From Membranipora membranacea (Eukaryota > Bryozoa > Gymnolaemata > Cheilostomatida > Membraniporidae), in NCBI GenBank assembly GCA_914767715.1, contig OU612067.1:31470162-31534161 (forward strand): 64,000 nt of DNA. The letters are read 5' to 3'. The notes beneath the pieces were generated by a model. It was not told the DNA's origin and did not search any database. It worked only from the letters and a program-made list of their open reading frames with translations. A program made the translations under genes and the position numbers. Shown here piece by piece: positions 51,174 through 63,169 of the stretch. The first letter of the stretch is position 1. Every line of letters begins with the position of its first letter.

Positions 51174-51662
51174 AGCCTATTGGAGAAAAGATCACCGAAA
51201 GCCTGAATAGCAATGCTTACACCATCTATCATAGTATGCTTTCTCCCAAGGCGCATCAGACTAAAACTACATTAGTAAGTTGGTTGGTTGTATCAAGGTT
51301 ATTTGCAGTTGATGTATATTTTAAAGAGTGTATTTTAAATATTGAAGTGCATAAAAACAACAGAAAGGAAAATGAACTGGGTATAAAAAAAGCATGCATC
51401 AATGTTGTTTGCCTCAGGATATTTGACAATAACAAAAATCATTTCACACAATAAAAGAGATAAAAGCTTATAAAAATAACTTCTGCAAATAAAATACTAA
51501 AATATGTATAACTTTTTGTTTGAAATCTTTTAGATAAGTACAAGAAATACATACACTCAATACGTAGAGACAACCTTCTGAAAAAGCTTTATAAATTATG
51601 GATATTTGCTAAATAAAAAATCCTCCTTAAAGATGGAATAATATACGGAGGTTCTTGGTATA

Positions 51663-51668
51663 TTTATT
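51663..51668 (-). terminator. Candidate poly(A) signal, secreted protein paralogue 1
   Basis: AATAAA on the minus strand, about 145 bases after the stop codon at 51813-51815. Confidence 0.4.
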
Positions 51669-51812
51669 TGACGGTCGTTACCACTTCCGAGTTCACGAGT
51701 CTTAATTTAAAAATGTGGGAAGCTTCTTAAGGCAAGATGGAAGAAGCCTGAAGAACAGGACTAGATATTGACTGGCACGGAGCTGATATATGACTAAGTT
51801 GTGAGTCAAAAT

Positions 51813-53381
51813 TCACTTGGCAGTGTGAATATTTATGACACATTCCATCATATTATGAGTTTTTGCAAGTGCCTGTATAGTGTTTGTGACGGAACCTGGA
51901 ATAAATAGAAAGAAAATCTGTAATTAGAAAACAATTTGGAAAAGAGTTTTATAATATGATTGTCTCTCTATTGGTAAAGACCAGATAACTCTCAAGTTTA
52001 TCATGTTTGTCTGCTAGACAAGTTGCATTAGGGTGTATTCAATGCTGCAATGCAAAAGTCTGAAGGAGTTTGCCTTCAAGAAACCCAAATAAAATGATAT
52101 ACTTTCTTTTGATCTGTGATAGCAGTTATATGTTAAGTTTGTTGTGTGAACACCATAGATGCATGTATCTGTTCTACAGGGGCTCATAATGAACAAAACG
52201 AATATAAGACTTGTTTCATATGTTTCAATGCTATTAAATTAAAGACTCCTGTTTAGCTTACATGCTGCAACTCGATGGTTTGGGAAGAAAACTAATCTTG
52301 CAGGTTGCCTTGTACAATTATTGAAGTTTTTCATTCTACAAGCTGTTTTGCCCAGTGCCTCTATAAGCCCATCTCTCTCATTAGGTTTGTTCTGCATAAA
52401 CCCGTCTGAGTCAAGGCAGTCGGCTAGGTAACTGAACTGTCTGGCAAGTTGATTTCCACCCTACAAGTCCAGATGAAAGTTTTGTTTAGTTTCATGGATT
52501 TATCTTGCTGATTAGATAACGAAGATGTCAAAATGTAAAGAAACATGGAAAATATTCGATGTGATCTTCCAACTGAAATGGAAATACAACTGAATTTGAA
52601 AACAAAACTTACACATATAATAGTACTTGTACTTACACTTCTGACGGGAGAGTCTAGAAATGAGTCACAAGAAGGTCTAATTCTCTCCTGGGTTAGGTAT
52701 AGAGACAATCCACTGTTTGTAGGATCCGCCTATCAAAATTTGAAACACCCTTATCAAAAGCTAACGTAATGTGTGGATTTCTGATTCTAATTCTCAAACC
52801 ACATTATATATTGAAAAACAAAGTATTGGATAAACATAATAGGAAAATGAGAGATAGCTATGCCAAATAGAAACCGAAATAACGTGATCGTAAGTTGGGA
52901 AAATTATGTATTGAACATCGATAGGAAATAAAACTTACAAACCAGTCCTCTGTTGTTAGATACATGCTCACTGCATCCCAGGAGAAATCAAATGATGCGA
53001 AATAAGCCTGAACTGTGCCATCCGCATAGCTTACAACCACAGAACAGGTAAATACTACAACAATAAAGAGACAAATGATAGCCAAATATCATGTAATTTG
53101 ATTATTTGAGCCTCAAACAGTTTTCCGTTGCATTGTTTCTCCAATTACATGGCTGGTGTAACAGAGGACAAATATAATGTAATATACAGCCTGGGATGAG
53201 TAAGTTACATTTCTAGCTATTTAAATTTGCAGTGAGAATCAAGTTGTGATGACATGGGTTTACCATTTTACCACAACAGCAGAGCAAGGAGACAAAATAT
53301 TAAATTTATTTGAAAAATTATACTTCTACAAAAGCTTAAATTTGTTCAGTACTTACATAGAAATATTAATGTTAGATCCAT
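51813..53381 (-). CDS. Small secreted six-cysteine protein, paralogue 1 (family not recognised)
   Basis: Minus-strand exons 53357-53381, 52939-53054, 52637-52729, 52262-52460 and 51813-51895; 171 residues. Lengths 25/116/93/199/83 and all phases equal those of the paralogue at 58,938-60,426, which supports the model. Residues 1 to about 19 form a signal peptide (MDLTLIFLLFTCSVVVSYAD). The mature protein starts with an aromatic/acidic segment (YFASFDFSWDAVSMYLTTED), then six cysteines spaced C-x24-C-x25-C-x7-C-x17-C-x17-C, suggesting three disulfides in a helical fold. Motifs shared with the paralogue include YLTQERIRPSCDSFL, GGNQLARQFS, EALGKTACRM, ARQ/TRQPAR, VFFPNHR and ALAKTHN. A hormone-, toxin- or immune-like secreted role is possible but there is no direct evidence for any of these. 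Confidence 0.85.
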
Positions 53382-53517
53382 CTCACAATTAAAATGTCAG
53401 GTCAACTATTAAACAAATCGTAGATCACAGTTATTTTTTCAGATCACTATGCTCTCAACAAACTTGGTGGTGAATGCTGTTGCTCTCTTCCGTTTGCTCC
53501 ATACTGATTCTGCCTGG

Positions 53518-53525
53518 CTTATATA
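53518..53525 (-). promoter_or_regulatory. TATA box, secreted protein paralogue 1
   Basis: TATATAAG on the minus strand, 137 bases upstream of the ATG. The surrounding GACTATATAAGCCAGGCAGA and a downstream GGAGCAA are conserved at the sister gene. Confidence 0.75.
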
Positions 53526-53529
53526 GTCT

Positions 53530-56500
53530 CAGAATATCATGAATTGTTACTATGTCTGAATTTACACCTTCTGTCTGCTAATTTTGCATGAAATCGGACT
53601 AATTAGGAGGAAATACAAAGGTTGCTCGGGGACTTCCTGGTCATCATTCACTCAACAAAATCGGATGGTAAATGAAGAAATTACATTAAGCGTTAGCTGT
53701 ACAAGACTCCCCTGGTATATCGATCGATTGATCGAGTGATTGATTGTTTGTTTTTAATTACATTCAGTATCATTTCTGATAGAATCGAGCGCAAACATGA
53801 AAATAAAAATAAATATTATACAGTTTAATAGCTCTTCAGTGCTTGAGGCCAGAACATGCAACATCGAGATGAGAGTTATCCTAAGATAGCTATTGCATGA
53901 AAGAGGTTTTAAAAGCCTTGTCAGGTTTCCAAAAAAAAATAATTGCAATAATGCGTATCTATAAAACAATGATAGTCTTTCACTATACCTATCGATTGGC
54001 TGGCCCTGTGGGATGTGGTGATGTTGCAGCCTGTGATTATCGTTGGACACCACACATAAAAACTTAGCAACTTAAGAAAAACTTTTATGGTCTTTTCACA
54101 TCAAGACAAACAAGGAGGTATGATGAGTTGTTTATTATATAGAATATAATGCCATCACTGCATCCAGCAAGCCATTGATTCTATTGTAAACATCAGTGTA
54201 TTAACCTGCTCAATGGATACTAGGATCATAGATTAAATCTAGGAGCTATGATCCCCTATGATCCCATTCTTCAGACAATGTAGCCCATAAAAAACCAGGA
54301 GTACCAAGGCCTAGTAGGACTGACGCCTCTTAGGAAAATTTTGGTGAATCAAGGGATAATCATCTATTCAGATGTATAATTTTCATTGTGGCCTTCACCC
54401 TGGTCAGCCTGCATCCTGTGGTTCATAGTCACATTCATAACTTGGGGCATTGAGAGAAATTCTACCGATCAGACAGTTTTTTGCAAATGACATGCTTTGG
54501 CTGTTACAATTACCCAGAATCAGACAAAAATTCTACAATAAACCGCACAATACATAGACTAAGACTAAGACAGTTACACCCATGGGATATGGTAATTTAG
54601 TTATTATTGTCTGATGGTCTTGAGTCATAAACCACCCTACATAGTACTATGGCATGTGTTAGACAAATCATACTAATATGCGGAGGATGGACAGACAGTT
54701 CAATGTCTCACCAATGAACTAAGTTCATTGGTCTCACCATAAGATATTTTTATTCTTTGAGGTTTAGCCATACAAGACACCGACTGCCTGAATCCCTCTG
54801 GACCCAGCTTACATGATCAATATCACCAGCTGTGACCTTTTGTGAATAGCCAGGGAACCTGCGCCTGAAAAATAACAGTATGATAAAGATTGCTGTTTCT
54901 CAAACTCCTGGAATCCCAAGTGCATTGCTAGAAACTGAAACATAATAATAATATCCGGAAGAGAATATAATTATCATACAAAATAAATGAGAAATATCGA
55001 GCCATTAAAAATGAAGGGGCAAGGTATAATAACTGGTATGAGCAATGAAATGTAATACAAGCCTTACTATAAAATAAAAGTGTTTCACTTCTAAGCATGC
55101 CCAGTTAATTTCCCAGTTTACCTGGTTCGCTTCATAATTCACTGCAGAAACCACTACATATTATAGACTATACCAATGTTCAGTTAAATTCTCGAAAAAA
55201 CACCATTAAAGAGGGAGTTCAGTTCTGATTCACTTTCTCCCATCCCTATCCAGGTTGATAGATCAACCAATTCCGATTCTGTACATGTGATCCATGTTGG
55301 CGCCAAATACATCACAAAGTTTTGTTTACATTGATAAGGAAGGATTTGATGTTATAGGTGGGACACTCATAAACAATGCCCTATCAATCGATAATGACTG
55401 ATTTACATCTAGCAATTTTTCTTAGTAAAATATTTATTATTTTTGAAAATCATTATAGCTACACATTCCTCACCTATCTTTGACTCTGAAGATGGATTTT
55501 TGAAAGCTAATTTTCTTTATTTTAAAAGAAAATTAGATATGAAAAAATGAAGGAATACAATAATGTTGAATTCAGTTTATAGTTAAGTGGCAGGGTCACA
55601 ATGTGTGCCACTGCTGGTGCACTGTAGCCTGTCTTGGCAAGACATGCTATGCTCCGTGTAATTACCGTGATGTCAAAAGATATTAGGATTTAAGTTTGAG
55701 CATAGCAAATTGGTAAAAGTAAGTCTCATAAAATATTGTTTTGTCCATATTATTACTATCCGCACAAATGAATCCATGTAGATGGACTACCAAGTGTCTA
55801 CAAATAACGCATGATCTGAATTACACCTCCTCTTTAAGATATTCATATCAATAAGATTGTTAAAAAAAAATAAGAAGATCACTTCTACTACTAGATATCA
55901 TTTCAGCCGCTTTTGGTGCTATTATTCTTTTTTCTATGTGACAATACATGATACGCTAATTCACAATTGACTTTAAAAATACCCACAAGTATTTAGCACT
56001 GCAAAGAACCAGCATTACCAGGAAGAGGACTTTTCATCCACTCCAGTGATATACGGTTACACTGAGGTTGACAGATGGGCAAGGGGTGTCTTATATCGAT
56101 AATTAGCTTCATGGCTACGTATGGCTTTTGATAATGTTATCGTTTGTAAAAAGATTGGTGAACCATTAACAGTCTGATAAGAATATGGAAAAATCAGATG
56201 GTATACGCATTAAAAAATTGAATTCAGTCATGTCAATATCGTATTCATTTTGGAAAGTGTGTGTCTGTCCATTGAATATAGTCAATCTTTTTTGATTTTC
56301 CAAAGAGATAGAATCCCAATAATCTCTGTTGTTTTTAGAAAACCTAACAGTTTAACTTGACAACAAACTTTTTGTACTTTATCTCAATATCTCTGATATT
56401 GGGAGCACTTGTTTGGGAGACTGACAAAGTTTATATGATGCCCTGTATAGCCAATTATAATCTTCAATTTGATATGACGTAATAAAAAAATGACTCTCGT

Positions 56501-57400
56501 TGGCCATCGTTGGCAAATCTCCCTTTTGTTGGTGTTGAGTTGTCTTCCCTTGTAAGCTTCCTCTTCCTCTTCGTATATTGGATCTATTTTTGCAAGGGGA
56601 GATAATAATTCCATCCCCTGAAGCGGCTTTTAGAGAGGTCTGCTATACACCGATCCTTTAGGATACTCTGGCATACCTAAAGAAAAGAGGGAATGTAAAA
56701 AAAAACCAGTATAACATCAACACTGAAACACATATGTCACTATTATAGCGCTTATTCATGTTCAAAGTAATAAGCGTGTACAGCCTAAATTCTGGCAGAG
56801 AGGGAAATTGATACATAATACAAAACTATTCTAACTTTTTTTTAAACTGAAGTAAATGTCAGATGGACTTGTCTCCAAAGTAGCAATAATATGATATTCC
56901 CTAGATGATCAAGTTAGCCTTGACCTTTGTAAGTTCGTTAGCTCTATGAGATTCAAGTTTTGATTTGAAGCTTTGCACAAAATAAAAAATGAAATTAAAC
57001 TAAATTTAATGTATTTATTTGATGACATTGTATTGTATTGTATTGGTGTACCTGTGATTTGCAATACAAATTGCAGAATGCAAAAATTCCATTTGAATTT
57101 ACAATTTGTGATAAGCAGAACGAAACAATGATGAAACTTTTCATCTCTCCAATTTAATAAACGTGTCTGAAACTTGTACCATGTCATGTTCATGTGTCAG
57201 GTAAAGATTCCCAATCAATGTGGGTCAATCAAAAAACTAACACAATTATTATATATCATAAATACTTTCATTATCAATTTTATTATTCAGCTCTTATTAG
57301 ATTTAAGGTGATATGGAGGCAAGGCTTGTGGCCACTTTATAAACAGCCCAACCAATCTGCTATCAATTTAATCTGTCTATAAAAACCGCGGTACCCTGAC
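53530..57400. other. Intergenic region between the secreted-protein paralogues
   Basis: I see no supported gene. A perfect palindrome (ACCAATGAACT-A-AGTTCATTGGT) lies near 54,711-54,733 and a hairpin CTAATTTTCTTT/AAAGAAAATTAG near 55,508-55,537. Open frames are short and unsupported. Confidence 0.45.
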
Positions 57401-57670
57401 AAATGGACCACACACAAAATGGACCTCAAGACAAATGGACCACATGACAAATGGATCACAACTGGACCTCATGGTGATTTACTATAGCTAGAGGTTTGTA
57501 ACTGTCACACATAGACAATGACATAATATCAGTTGATAAAGCAAACAAAATCTCAAAGAAGTTTTTATTTTACGATAAAAGCTTTGAAAACCTCATTTTT
57601 TGGGGTAAAAGTGAGAGAAAAAACTGGACCGCACTGGACCTCATGGTGATTTACTATAGCTAGAGGTCTT
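57395..57670. repeat. Short tandem words and a 33-bp direct repeat
   Basis: ACAAATGGACCAC-like words recur at 57,400-57,460, and CTGGACCTCATGGTGATTTA plus CTATAGCTAGAGGT occurs twice, about 165 bases apart, the second copy abutting the LINE that follows. Confidence 0.6.
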
Positions 57671-58560
57671 CAACATCAGCAGAAACATCAATAGGCTTGC
57701 CACAATGCTGCGTGCACACTCCGATGCTGTTTTCCCTCCATGTTGAGACAGCCCACACATCTCATACAAACTTCTCCATACTAAAATACGCTGACGATAC
57801 CATCATCCTAGAACATATAAATAGAGGGAAAAACTCCAACATGCAAGTTGAAGTCAACAACGTCGCCTTCTGGTGTGATAAAAACTATCTGATCATCAAC
57901 TCTAGCAAATCCAAAGAACTGCTCTGTACTAATCAACCATCCTTACCCAGACCCACTCACCATCAAACAGATTAACATCAAATGAGTTGAGAAATATAAA
58001 TACCTCGGCACCATAGTCACCTCGAAACTTAAATTCACAGAGAGTACTAATCTAGTAACAGATAAACTCAGCAAACTTCTCTTTATTATGAAGAGACTAT
58101 CGAAACTAGGTGTCAACCCTAATACCATCAAGCTAGCCTGCCAGGCGTTCATTGAAAGTGTCATATCTTTCCATCTGGCAATTACCTTCAAATACCTATC
58201 AGCCGACGATATTAAACATCTAAATCGTCAGGTCCGAAGAGCCTTCAAACTTAGTGGCGTAAAACTAACATCCAAATCAATAAATGAACTTTACGAATCT
58301 CGACTCAACACTAAATGACTTCTAATTAATCCACCTACGATTTTTGACAAATACCCCTCAGGACGCTTTATTTTACCCAAGCACAGAACAAATATGAGGA
58401 AGTTCTGTTTTAGACACCAAGCTGTATCTTTTTTAAACGGATTATTTAAGTAGCATTTTAGATTTTTATTTATGTCTTTATTTTTAAAACAGAGCGCTCA
58501 ACCACCAAATGGTTTTAGCACCACTGATACAATACAATACACATACATACATACATATTG
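57670..58560 (+). mobile_element. LINE reverse-transcriptase remnant with ACAT-repeat tail
   Basis: The plus strand reads SIGLPQCCVHTPMLFSLHVE, FSILKYADDTIILEHI (intact YADD motif), YLIINSSKSKELL, then after a break VEKYKYLGTIVTSKLKFTES, SKLLFIMKRLSKLGVN, VRRAFKLSGV, and near the end KYPSGRFILPKHRTNMRKFC. Same order as the LINE at 17,526-18,233, so probably the same clade. It ends in (ACAT)n-like DNA at 58,530-58,557, as LINEs with microsatellite tails do. A stop between 57,975 and the YLGT motif shows decay. Confidence 0.8.
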
Positions 58561-58937
58561 AAAGAAAACACCATGTGAACCATACTTTTATATTATGAAA
58601 ATAATGATTGCGTTAAAAAATAAAATGAAATCACAATTTCAATTTGTTTGAATGTTACAAATTATTGAACAATATATTTTCAATTCACACTTTAATAGAG
58701 TAAAGTAACTTAACAAAAAAATTATTATTATTATTATATTTTACTATTATGCATAGGTTTTCAATTATGTTACTAAATAATTCATAAGTTTGGTTGTGGA
58801 CAATTTTTACCATTTAATGATCAAGTCTAAACTTGTAAAAAGGTAGGAGGCTCCATAAGGCATAACAGCAGATAAAGAAATATTGGATTACATATTTGGC
58901 ACGGATTGCTGATATATTCTTAGTTTTGAGTCAACAT

Positions 58938-60426
58938 TTATTTGGCAGCGTTTATATTTATAACACATTCCATCAAATTGTGAGTTTTCGCTAGTGCCTT
59001 TATGGTGTTTGTCAATGTACCTAAAAAATAAGAGCAAAAAATGTGTTATAATGAAATGAATGAAATTGTCATCATGTATTAGGTTTGTCCCCTTGTAACA
59101 GCAGAACTTTCAGATTAGATCTTTTGGAAATAGGAAGGTAAAAATCCACTAAGAACCTCTGCACCGAATTTACAGAGAAGATTCCCCTCTTCGGATGTCC
59201 ATGGCTGTAACACGTACCACAGGTCTATAGAGAGGCTACCCTCTTAACAAAGATGATTAGACAATTAATTATCATTGAAGGTCAGAGACTCTTGATGTAC
59301 TTACATGATGCAGCTCGATGATTAGGGAAGAAAACTGATCTTGCAGGCTGCCTTGCACAATGAACTAAATCCCTCATTCTACAAGCCGTTTTCCCCAGTG
59401 CCTCTATAAATCCATCCCTCTCATCAGGTTTGCTTTGCATAAATGCATTGGAGTCAAGACAATCAGCAAGGTGGCTGAACTGCCTGGCTAGTTGATTTCC
59501 ACCCTACAAGTCCGGAAAAAAGTTTTATTGTAAGTGAAGATTAAAAGGATTTAAATTTCTGAGTAGAAAACCAAGATATCGAAATTATACAAATAAGCAA
59601 CATAGATGCTCAGAATGAAATACAACTTAAATTCTAGTTTCCATGCAATCTATTTTGTATAGGTATTTCTTGGACTTACACTTCTGACAGGAGAGTTTAG
59701 AAATGAGTCACAAGAGGGTCTAATTCTCTCTTGAGTTAGATATGGAATCAACCCACTGTTTGTTGGCTCCATCTGTAAAAAAAACAAAATGAGTGATATC
59801 TTTGCTTTTAAAATTAATTCTCAAATTCAAATACTCACATGTCATAGAACGTCACCAGATAGGAAGGCAAAAAGGTGTAAGGTTAGATAGCTATGTCAAA
59901 GTGGAATTAAGCAGACAATTCCATATAACTTAAAGTTCAGGATTTATTAAACAATGTATTGAGCAGTGATAGGGAGTAAAACTTACAAACCATTCTTCTG
60001 TTGTTAGATACATGCTCGCTGCATCCCAGGAGAAATCAAATGAAGCGAAATAATCCCGAACTGTGTCCTCTGCATGGCTTACAGCCAAAGACACGGTAGC
60101 CACTACAACAATAGAGAAAATACTAATTCAGGCATAGCAAAACAGTACAGGTATCATATGGAACCCTTTACAAAGGTTAATATACTCTATACTTTCTCCA
60201 TCTACATGCCTAGTGAATATGTGTATGTATATATCTCCTGGAATGAGATACATGTAGTTTTATTTCTCTTGCTGTTTCAGTTTGTATTGAGAATATCCAG
60301 AAGAATGTTTCATATCAAAGTTAGGATGACATATTTGCCCATTTACCATAACTGCAGAGTAATAATATTTCTACAAACGCTTGAGTGTGTTGAGTACTTA
60401 CATGAAAATATGAACTTTATATTCAT
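58938..60426 (-). CDS. Small secreted six-cysteine protein, paralogue 2
   Basis: Minus-strand exons 60402-60426, 59987-60102, 59680-59772, 59305-59503 and 58938-59020; 171 residues, the same exon lengths and phases as paralogue 1. The signal peptide is MNIKFIFSLATVSLAVSHAE. The mature part is YFASFDFSWDAASMYLTTEE, then YLTQERIRPSCDSFLNS, GGNQLARQFSHLADCLDS, EALGKTACRMRDLVHCARQ, VFFPNHRAAS and ALAKTHNLMECV, with the six cysteines at the same spacing. About three quarters of mature residues match paralogue 1 by eye, and intron 3 is 176 bases in both. A candidate ATTAAA poly(A) signal lies at 58813-58818. No known family was recognised; the pair arose by tandem duplication and both copies look intact. 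Confidence 0.85.
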
Positions 60427-60580
60427 TTTCTGACTCAAGAATCAGATCAAGTATCAACTATAAAAATTTTTTCTTCGAATGCTGAAAGGATAGTTGCTCC
60501 GATTGGATAGCAAAAGTTTTACAAACTCAGTGGTAAATGCTGTTGATCTTTACTGCTTGCTCCACACTAATTCTGTCTGA

Positions 60581-60588
60581 CTTATATA
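60581..60588 (-). promoter_or_regulatory. TATA box, secreted protein paralogue 2
   Basis: TATATAAG on the minus strand, 155 bases upstream of the ATG, in the context GACTATATAAGTCAGACAGA; matches the paralogue 1 promoter. Confidence 0.75.
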
Positions 60589-60589
60589 G

Positions 60590-61300
60590 TCTCAAAAAAT
60601 ATGGATTGGTATTATATTGGGATATTAACCTTTTGTCTGCACCTTTTGCATAAAATCAAAATAATTTGAAGGAAATGCAAAGGCTGCATGGGGATTTCCT
60701 GCTCATAATTCACCAGACATAATTACATGGTAGTATAGGAATTCAAAATATTGGATTATATTTTATAAGGCCCTTCAGATGTATGACCTGATCCCTTCCA
60801 TACCAATTCCTTGTTAGACATTGAAGCCCTATTTGTTCTTATACTAATACTGATACTTTAGTTCTAGAAAATGAAGTCTTCGGGTGCCTCATCAACCAAC
60901 AAACGATATGAGAAAACTGCAGGATAAGAGGAATTTACTAAAATAATGTTTCGCAGAGGCTATTTATCCAGTTTATATAAGCATCTTACCTTAATGGCGG
61001 ATTTCAAGATATGTGATTGGCGATTTGTTTTCCCACCGAAAACGAAGTTTGAGGTGGTATTAAGGTAATGCCCATGAACCAGTTCTCATAGGGGACTTCT
61101 GACAACTTATGTGGCAGCTGAGCCCTATTTTTGCACACAATAAACACCTACAGTTTTGCCTATCCATCCTCAATTATTGTCAAGATAACTAGATTCATAC
61201 CTGATCTTCTCTTTGGGAGTAGTATGAAAAACAGCAGGTGATGCTATGATATAGAAAACTTGCAACAGCCAGCACAGGTTTTTTGGCTTTTTCTAGCCAT
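60590..61300. other. Upstream flank of secreted protein paralogue 2
   Basis: No coding exon recognised. The part nearest the TATA box resembles the corresponding flank of paralogue 1 (GGGGATTTCCTG versus GGGGACTTCCTG, with TCATAATTCA versus TCATCATTCA following), so the duplication included the upstream DNA. Confidence 0.45.
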
Positions 61301-61302
61301 TT

Positions 61303-61352
61303 TTATTCAATCCCATAGACATAGTTTTGTCTATGTCTATGAGATTGCATAA
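61303..61352. repeat. Short imperfect hairpin
   Basis: CATAGACATAG (61314-61324) pairs perfectly with CTATGTCTATG (61331-61341), and the outer TTATTCAATCC pairs with GAGATTGCATAA with a few mismatches. Possibly a small foldback repeat. Confidence 0.5.
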
Positions 61353-61394
61353 AAATGTTTTGTCTATGTGCAATCCTAATCAATCATCAGTGCA

Positions 61395-61630
61395 ATGCAG
61401 CCTAAGTGCCTGGGCAAAATGTGTAAAAGCTGCTTCAATAGAAATATCAATGGTTAGAATTTGCTCAAATAGAAATTTCTATGGTTCAAAGGCTAATATC
61501 TAAAAGAGCAAATCATTTAAGCCTTAGTGCCTGGGCAAAGCGTTTAAAATCTGCTTTAATAGTTTTATCAATGGTTAAAAGCCATCTGCATTGATAGAAA
61601 TTTCCAAGGTTCAAAGGCTAATCACTAAAG
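61395..61630. repeat. Two direct copies of a unit of about 120 bp
   Basis: GTGCCTGGGCAAAATGTGTA... and GTGCCTGGGCAAAGCGTTTA... start two copies, each continuing with a TATCAATGGTTA word and ending GGTTCAAAGGCTAAT. Diverged tandem duplication; no coding content. Confidence 0.7.
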
Positions 61631-62176
61631 GGGGCAGATATACCCATTGTTAAACTCTGTGCTCCTAGGAGCTATGTTATAAAATAATTGTCATGTAATC
61701 TGCTTTACACTTCTCCCATGTGAGTTTAAATAACAGCAGCTATTGCTATGATTTCTTAATTATTTTCATTCATTCATGCAAACTTGTCACAGATTATACT
61801 ATTATTCAGTTCTCTTATAGTAGCTGCCCATGTACGGCCTGTCATAAGTTCAGATAGCGGCAATTGCAATCTCCTTATTATGTTAATTTTTTATCTAGAC
61901 CAAATCGCCTGTATAATTTGTTGTGTCGTTGTATTTGTGGCGTGTAACACCAATCATAGATATTCCTATTCGTTAAAAGCTTGCCACAGTTCTTTTTTTA
62001 CCAGGCAGCATATATCATGACATGAGATGAATTATGTCTCAGTAACAATTACCTAATGGGCTGCAAAAAAAGCTGTGGGTTTAATTCTCAGACATAGTTG
62101 TGTTTGTGAGATATTGTCGGATTTTAGAATTTTACACCGCTAATTCCTATTGGGTAGAAGTAAAAGTCCTGCATAC
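61631..62176. other. Non-coding spacer left of the hAT element
   Basis: I see nothing with coding or RNA-gene support. Open frames are short and A+T-rich. Confidence 0.35.
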
Positions 62177-62184
62177 CTCTAGAT

Positions 62185-62922
62185 CAGCTGTCGGCAACCT
62201 GCGGCCTATTTTCCAGTACGGCCTAATGAACAATATTTTGCGGGCTGATTGTGGCCTTATGCCTGAAAAAATATATTACACATTAATTTCGATTCCCATC
62301 TCGCATTTTGTAATCTTGATATTCAAGTATGTAGGCACAATATATTTCAAAATAGTGGCCATTCAGCATTAAGCGTAGCTTCCAAAGCCGTTTCTAGACA
62401 TAATCATCTTAACTGTATTGGTGTTAACTCCTTTTTCAAGTGCTTTATTTTCAAAATAACACAGAACGGTGACCTTTGGAAATTCGAATAAAATTTTTCG
62501 TTAATATCATAGTAATTAATTTTTTTAGCAAATCTGTCACCTTGAACAAGAAATGCAGATGAGTTTTAACAAGTTTCATGTTACAAATGCTCCTGCTTTA
62601 TCGCTAAAATGTTCCAGATTGCATCTAATTTTACAGGCATTCGCAAATAACTTCCCCATCGCGGAGGGGTGCCAGCACCCCTCCCACACCCACCCTGCCC
62701 TTTTCCATACACATGCAAAACTTCACAAGATTTTTTAAATTAGTATTTCTGTTGAGCTGAAGTTCCTTGCAACATACCACAGCTTTTACAAATAAATCTG
62801 TTTTAGTTTGTACATAGTTGTTACTCCGGTTCCGATTGTATACCTAAAAGATATGTTGCGCCTAATTGTGTTGAGCCTGTGTAAAATGTGGAATTTTTTT
62901 AGGAAAAGGTTGCCCACCCATG
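62185..62922. mobile_element. Non-autonomous hAT-type DNA transposon, 738 bp
   Basis: Perfect 8-bp direct duplication CTCTAGAT on both sides (62177-62184 and 62923-62930), the length typical of hAT insertions. The left end CAGCTGTCGGCAACCT and the reverse complement of the right end, CATGGGTGGGCAACCT, match at 12 of 16 positions, and the GTCGGCAACCTGCGGCC start resembles known hAT (Charlie-like) ends. No transposase frame is visible inside. Confidence 0.9.
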
Positions 62923-62929
62923 CTCTAGA

Positions 62930-63117
62930 TCAATATTGATCCATTTGCCTAAATTCGGAGTTGTTTTTCCTCCAATGGACAGCATACATGACAAGTTGGC
63001 TGGGGTCCATATCTGGTGGTGCATCACCATGCGAGTTGGGTTGGCCTGGGGGACCCTGAAAATCTCCCGGTGGCGGCATGGTGTAGAAACCGAGACGCTG
63101 AATGTTCGGTTTTTGTG
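62930..63117 (-). CDS. Terminal exon of a minus-strand gene (Pro/Gly-rich, unrecognised)
   Basis: Acceptor ATAAAACAG precedes 63117 on the minus strand; the exon enters with two leftover bases and then reads QKPNIQRLGFYTMPPPGDFQ, GPPGQPNSHGDAPPDMDPSQ, LVMYAVHWRKNNSEFRQMDQ, Y and stop TGA at 62930-62932, 61 residues. The composition (PPPG, GPPG, then a charged, aromatic helix-like end) looks like a real C-terminus rather than random sequence, but I do not recognise the protein, and no upstream exon could be placed between 63,170 and 64,000. The acceptor has a poor pyrimidine tract. The stop codon touches the target duplication of the neighbouring hAT element. Confidence 0.45.
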
Positions 63118-63169
63118 CTGTTTTATTATGAGAAAACCAAAATTTACCCAATTCTAGCAAATTTTACAC

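Noticed and set aside
51813-53381. Stanniocalcin-like hormone identity for the six-cysteine proteins
   Set aside because: The length and cysteine number are superficially hormone-like, but the spacing and motifs did not match any family I could name with confidence.
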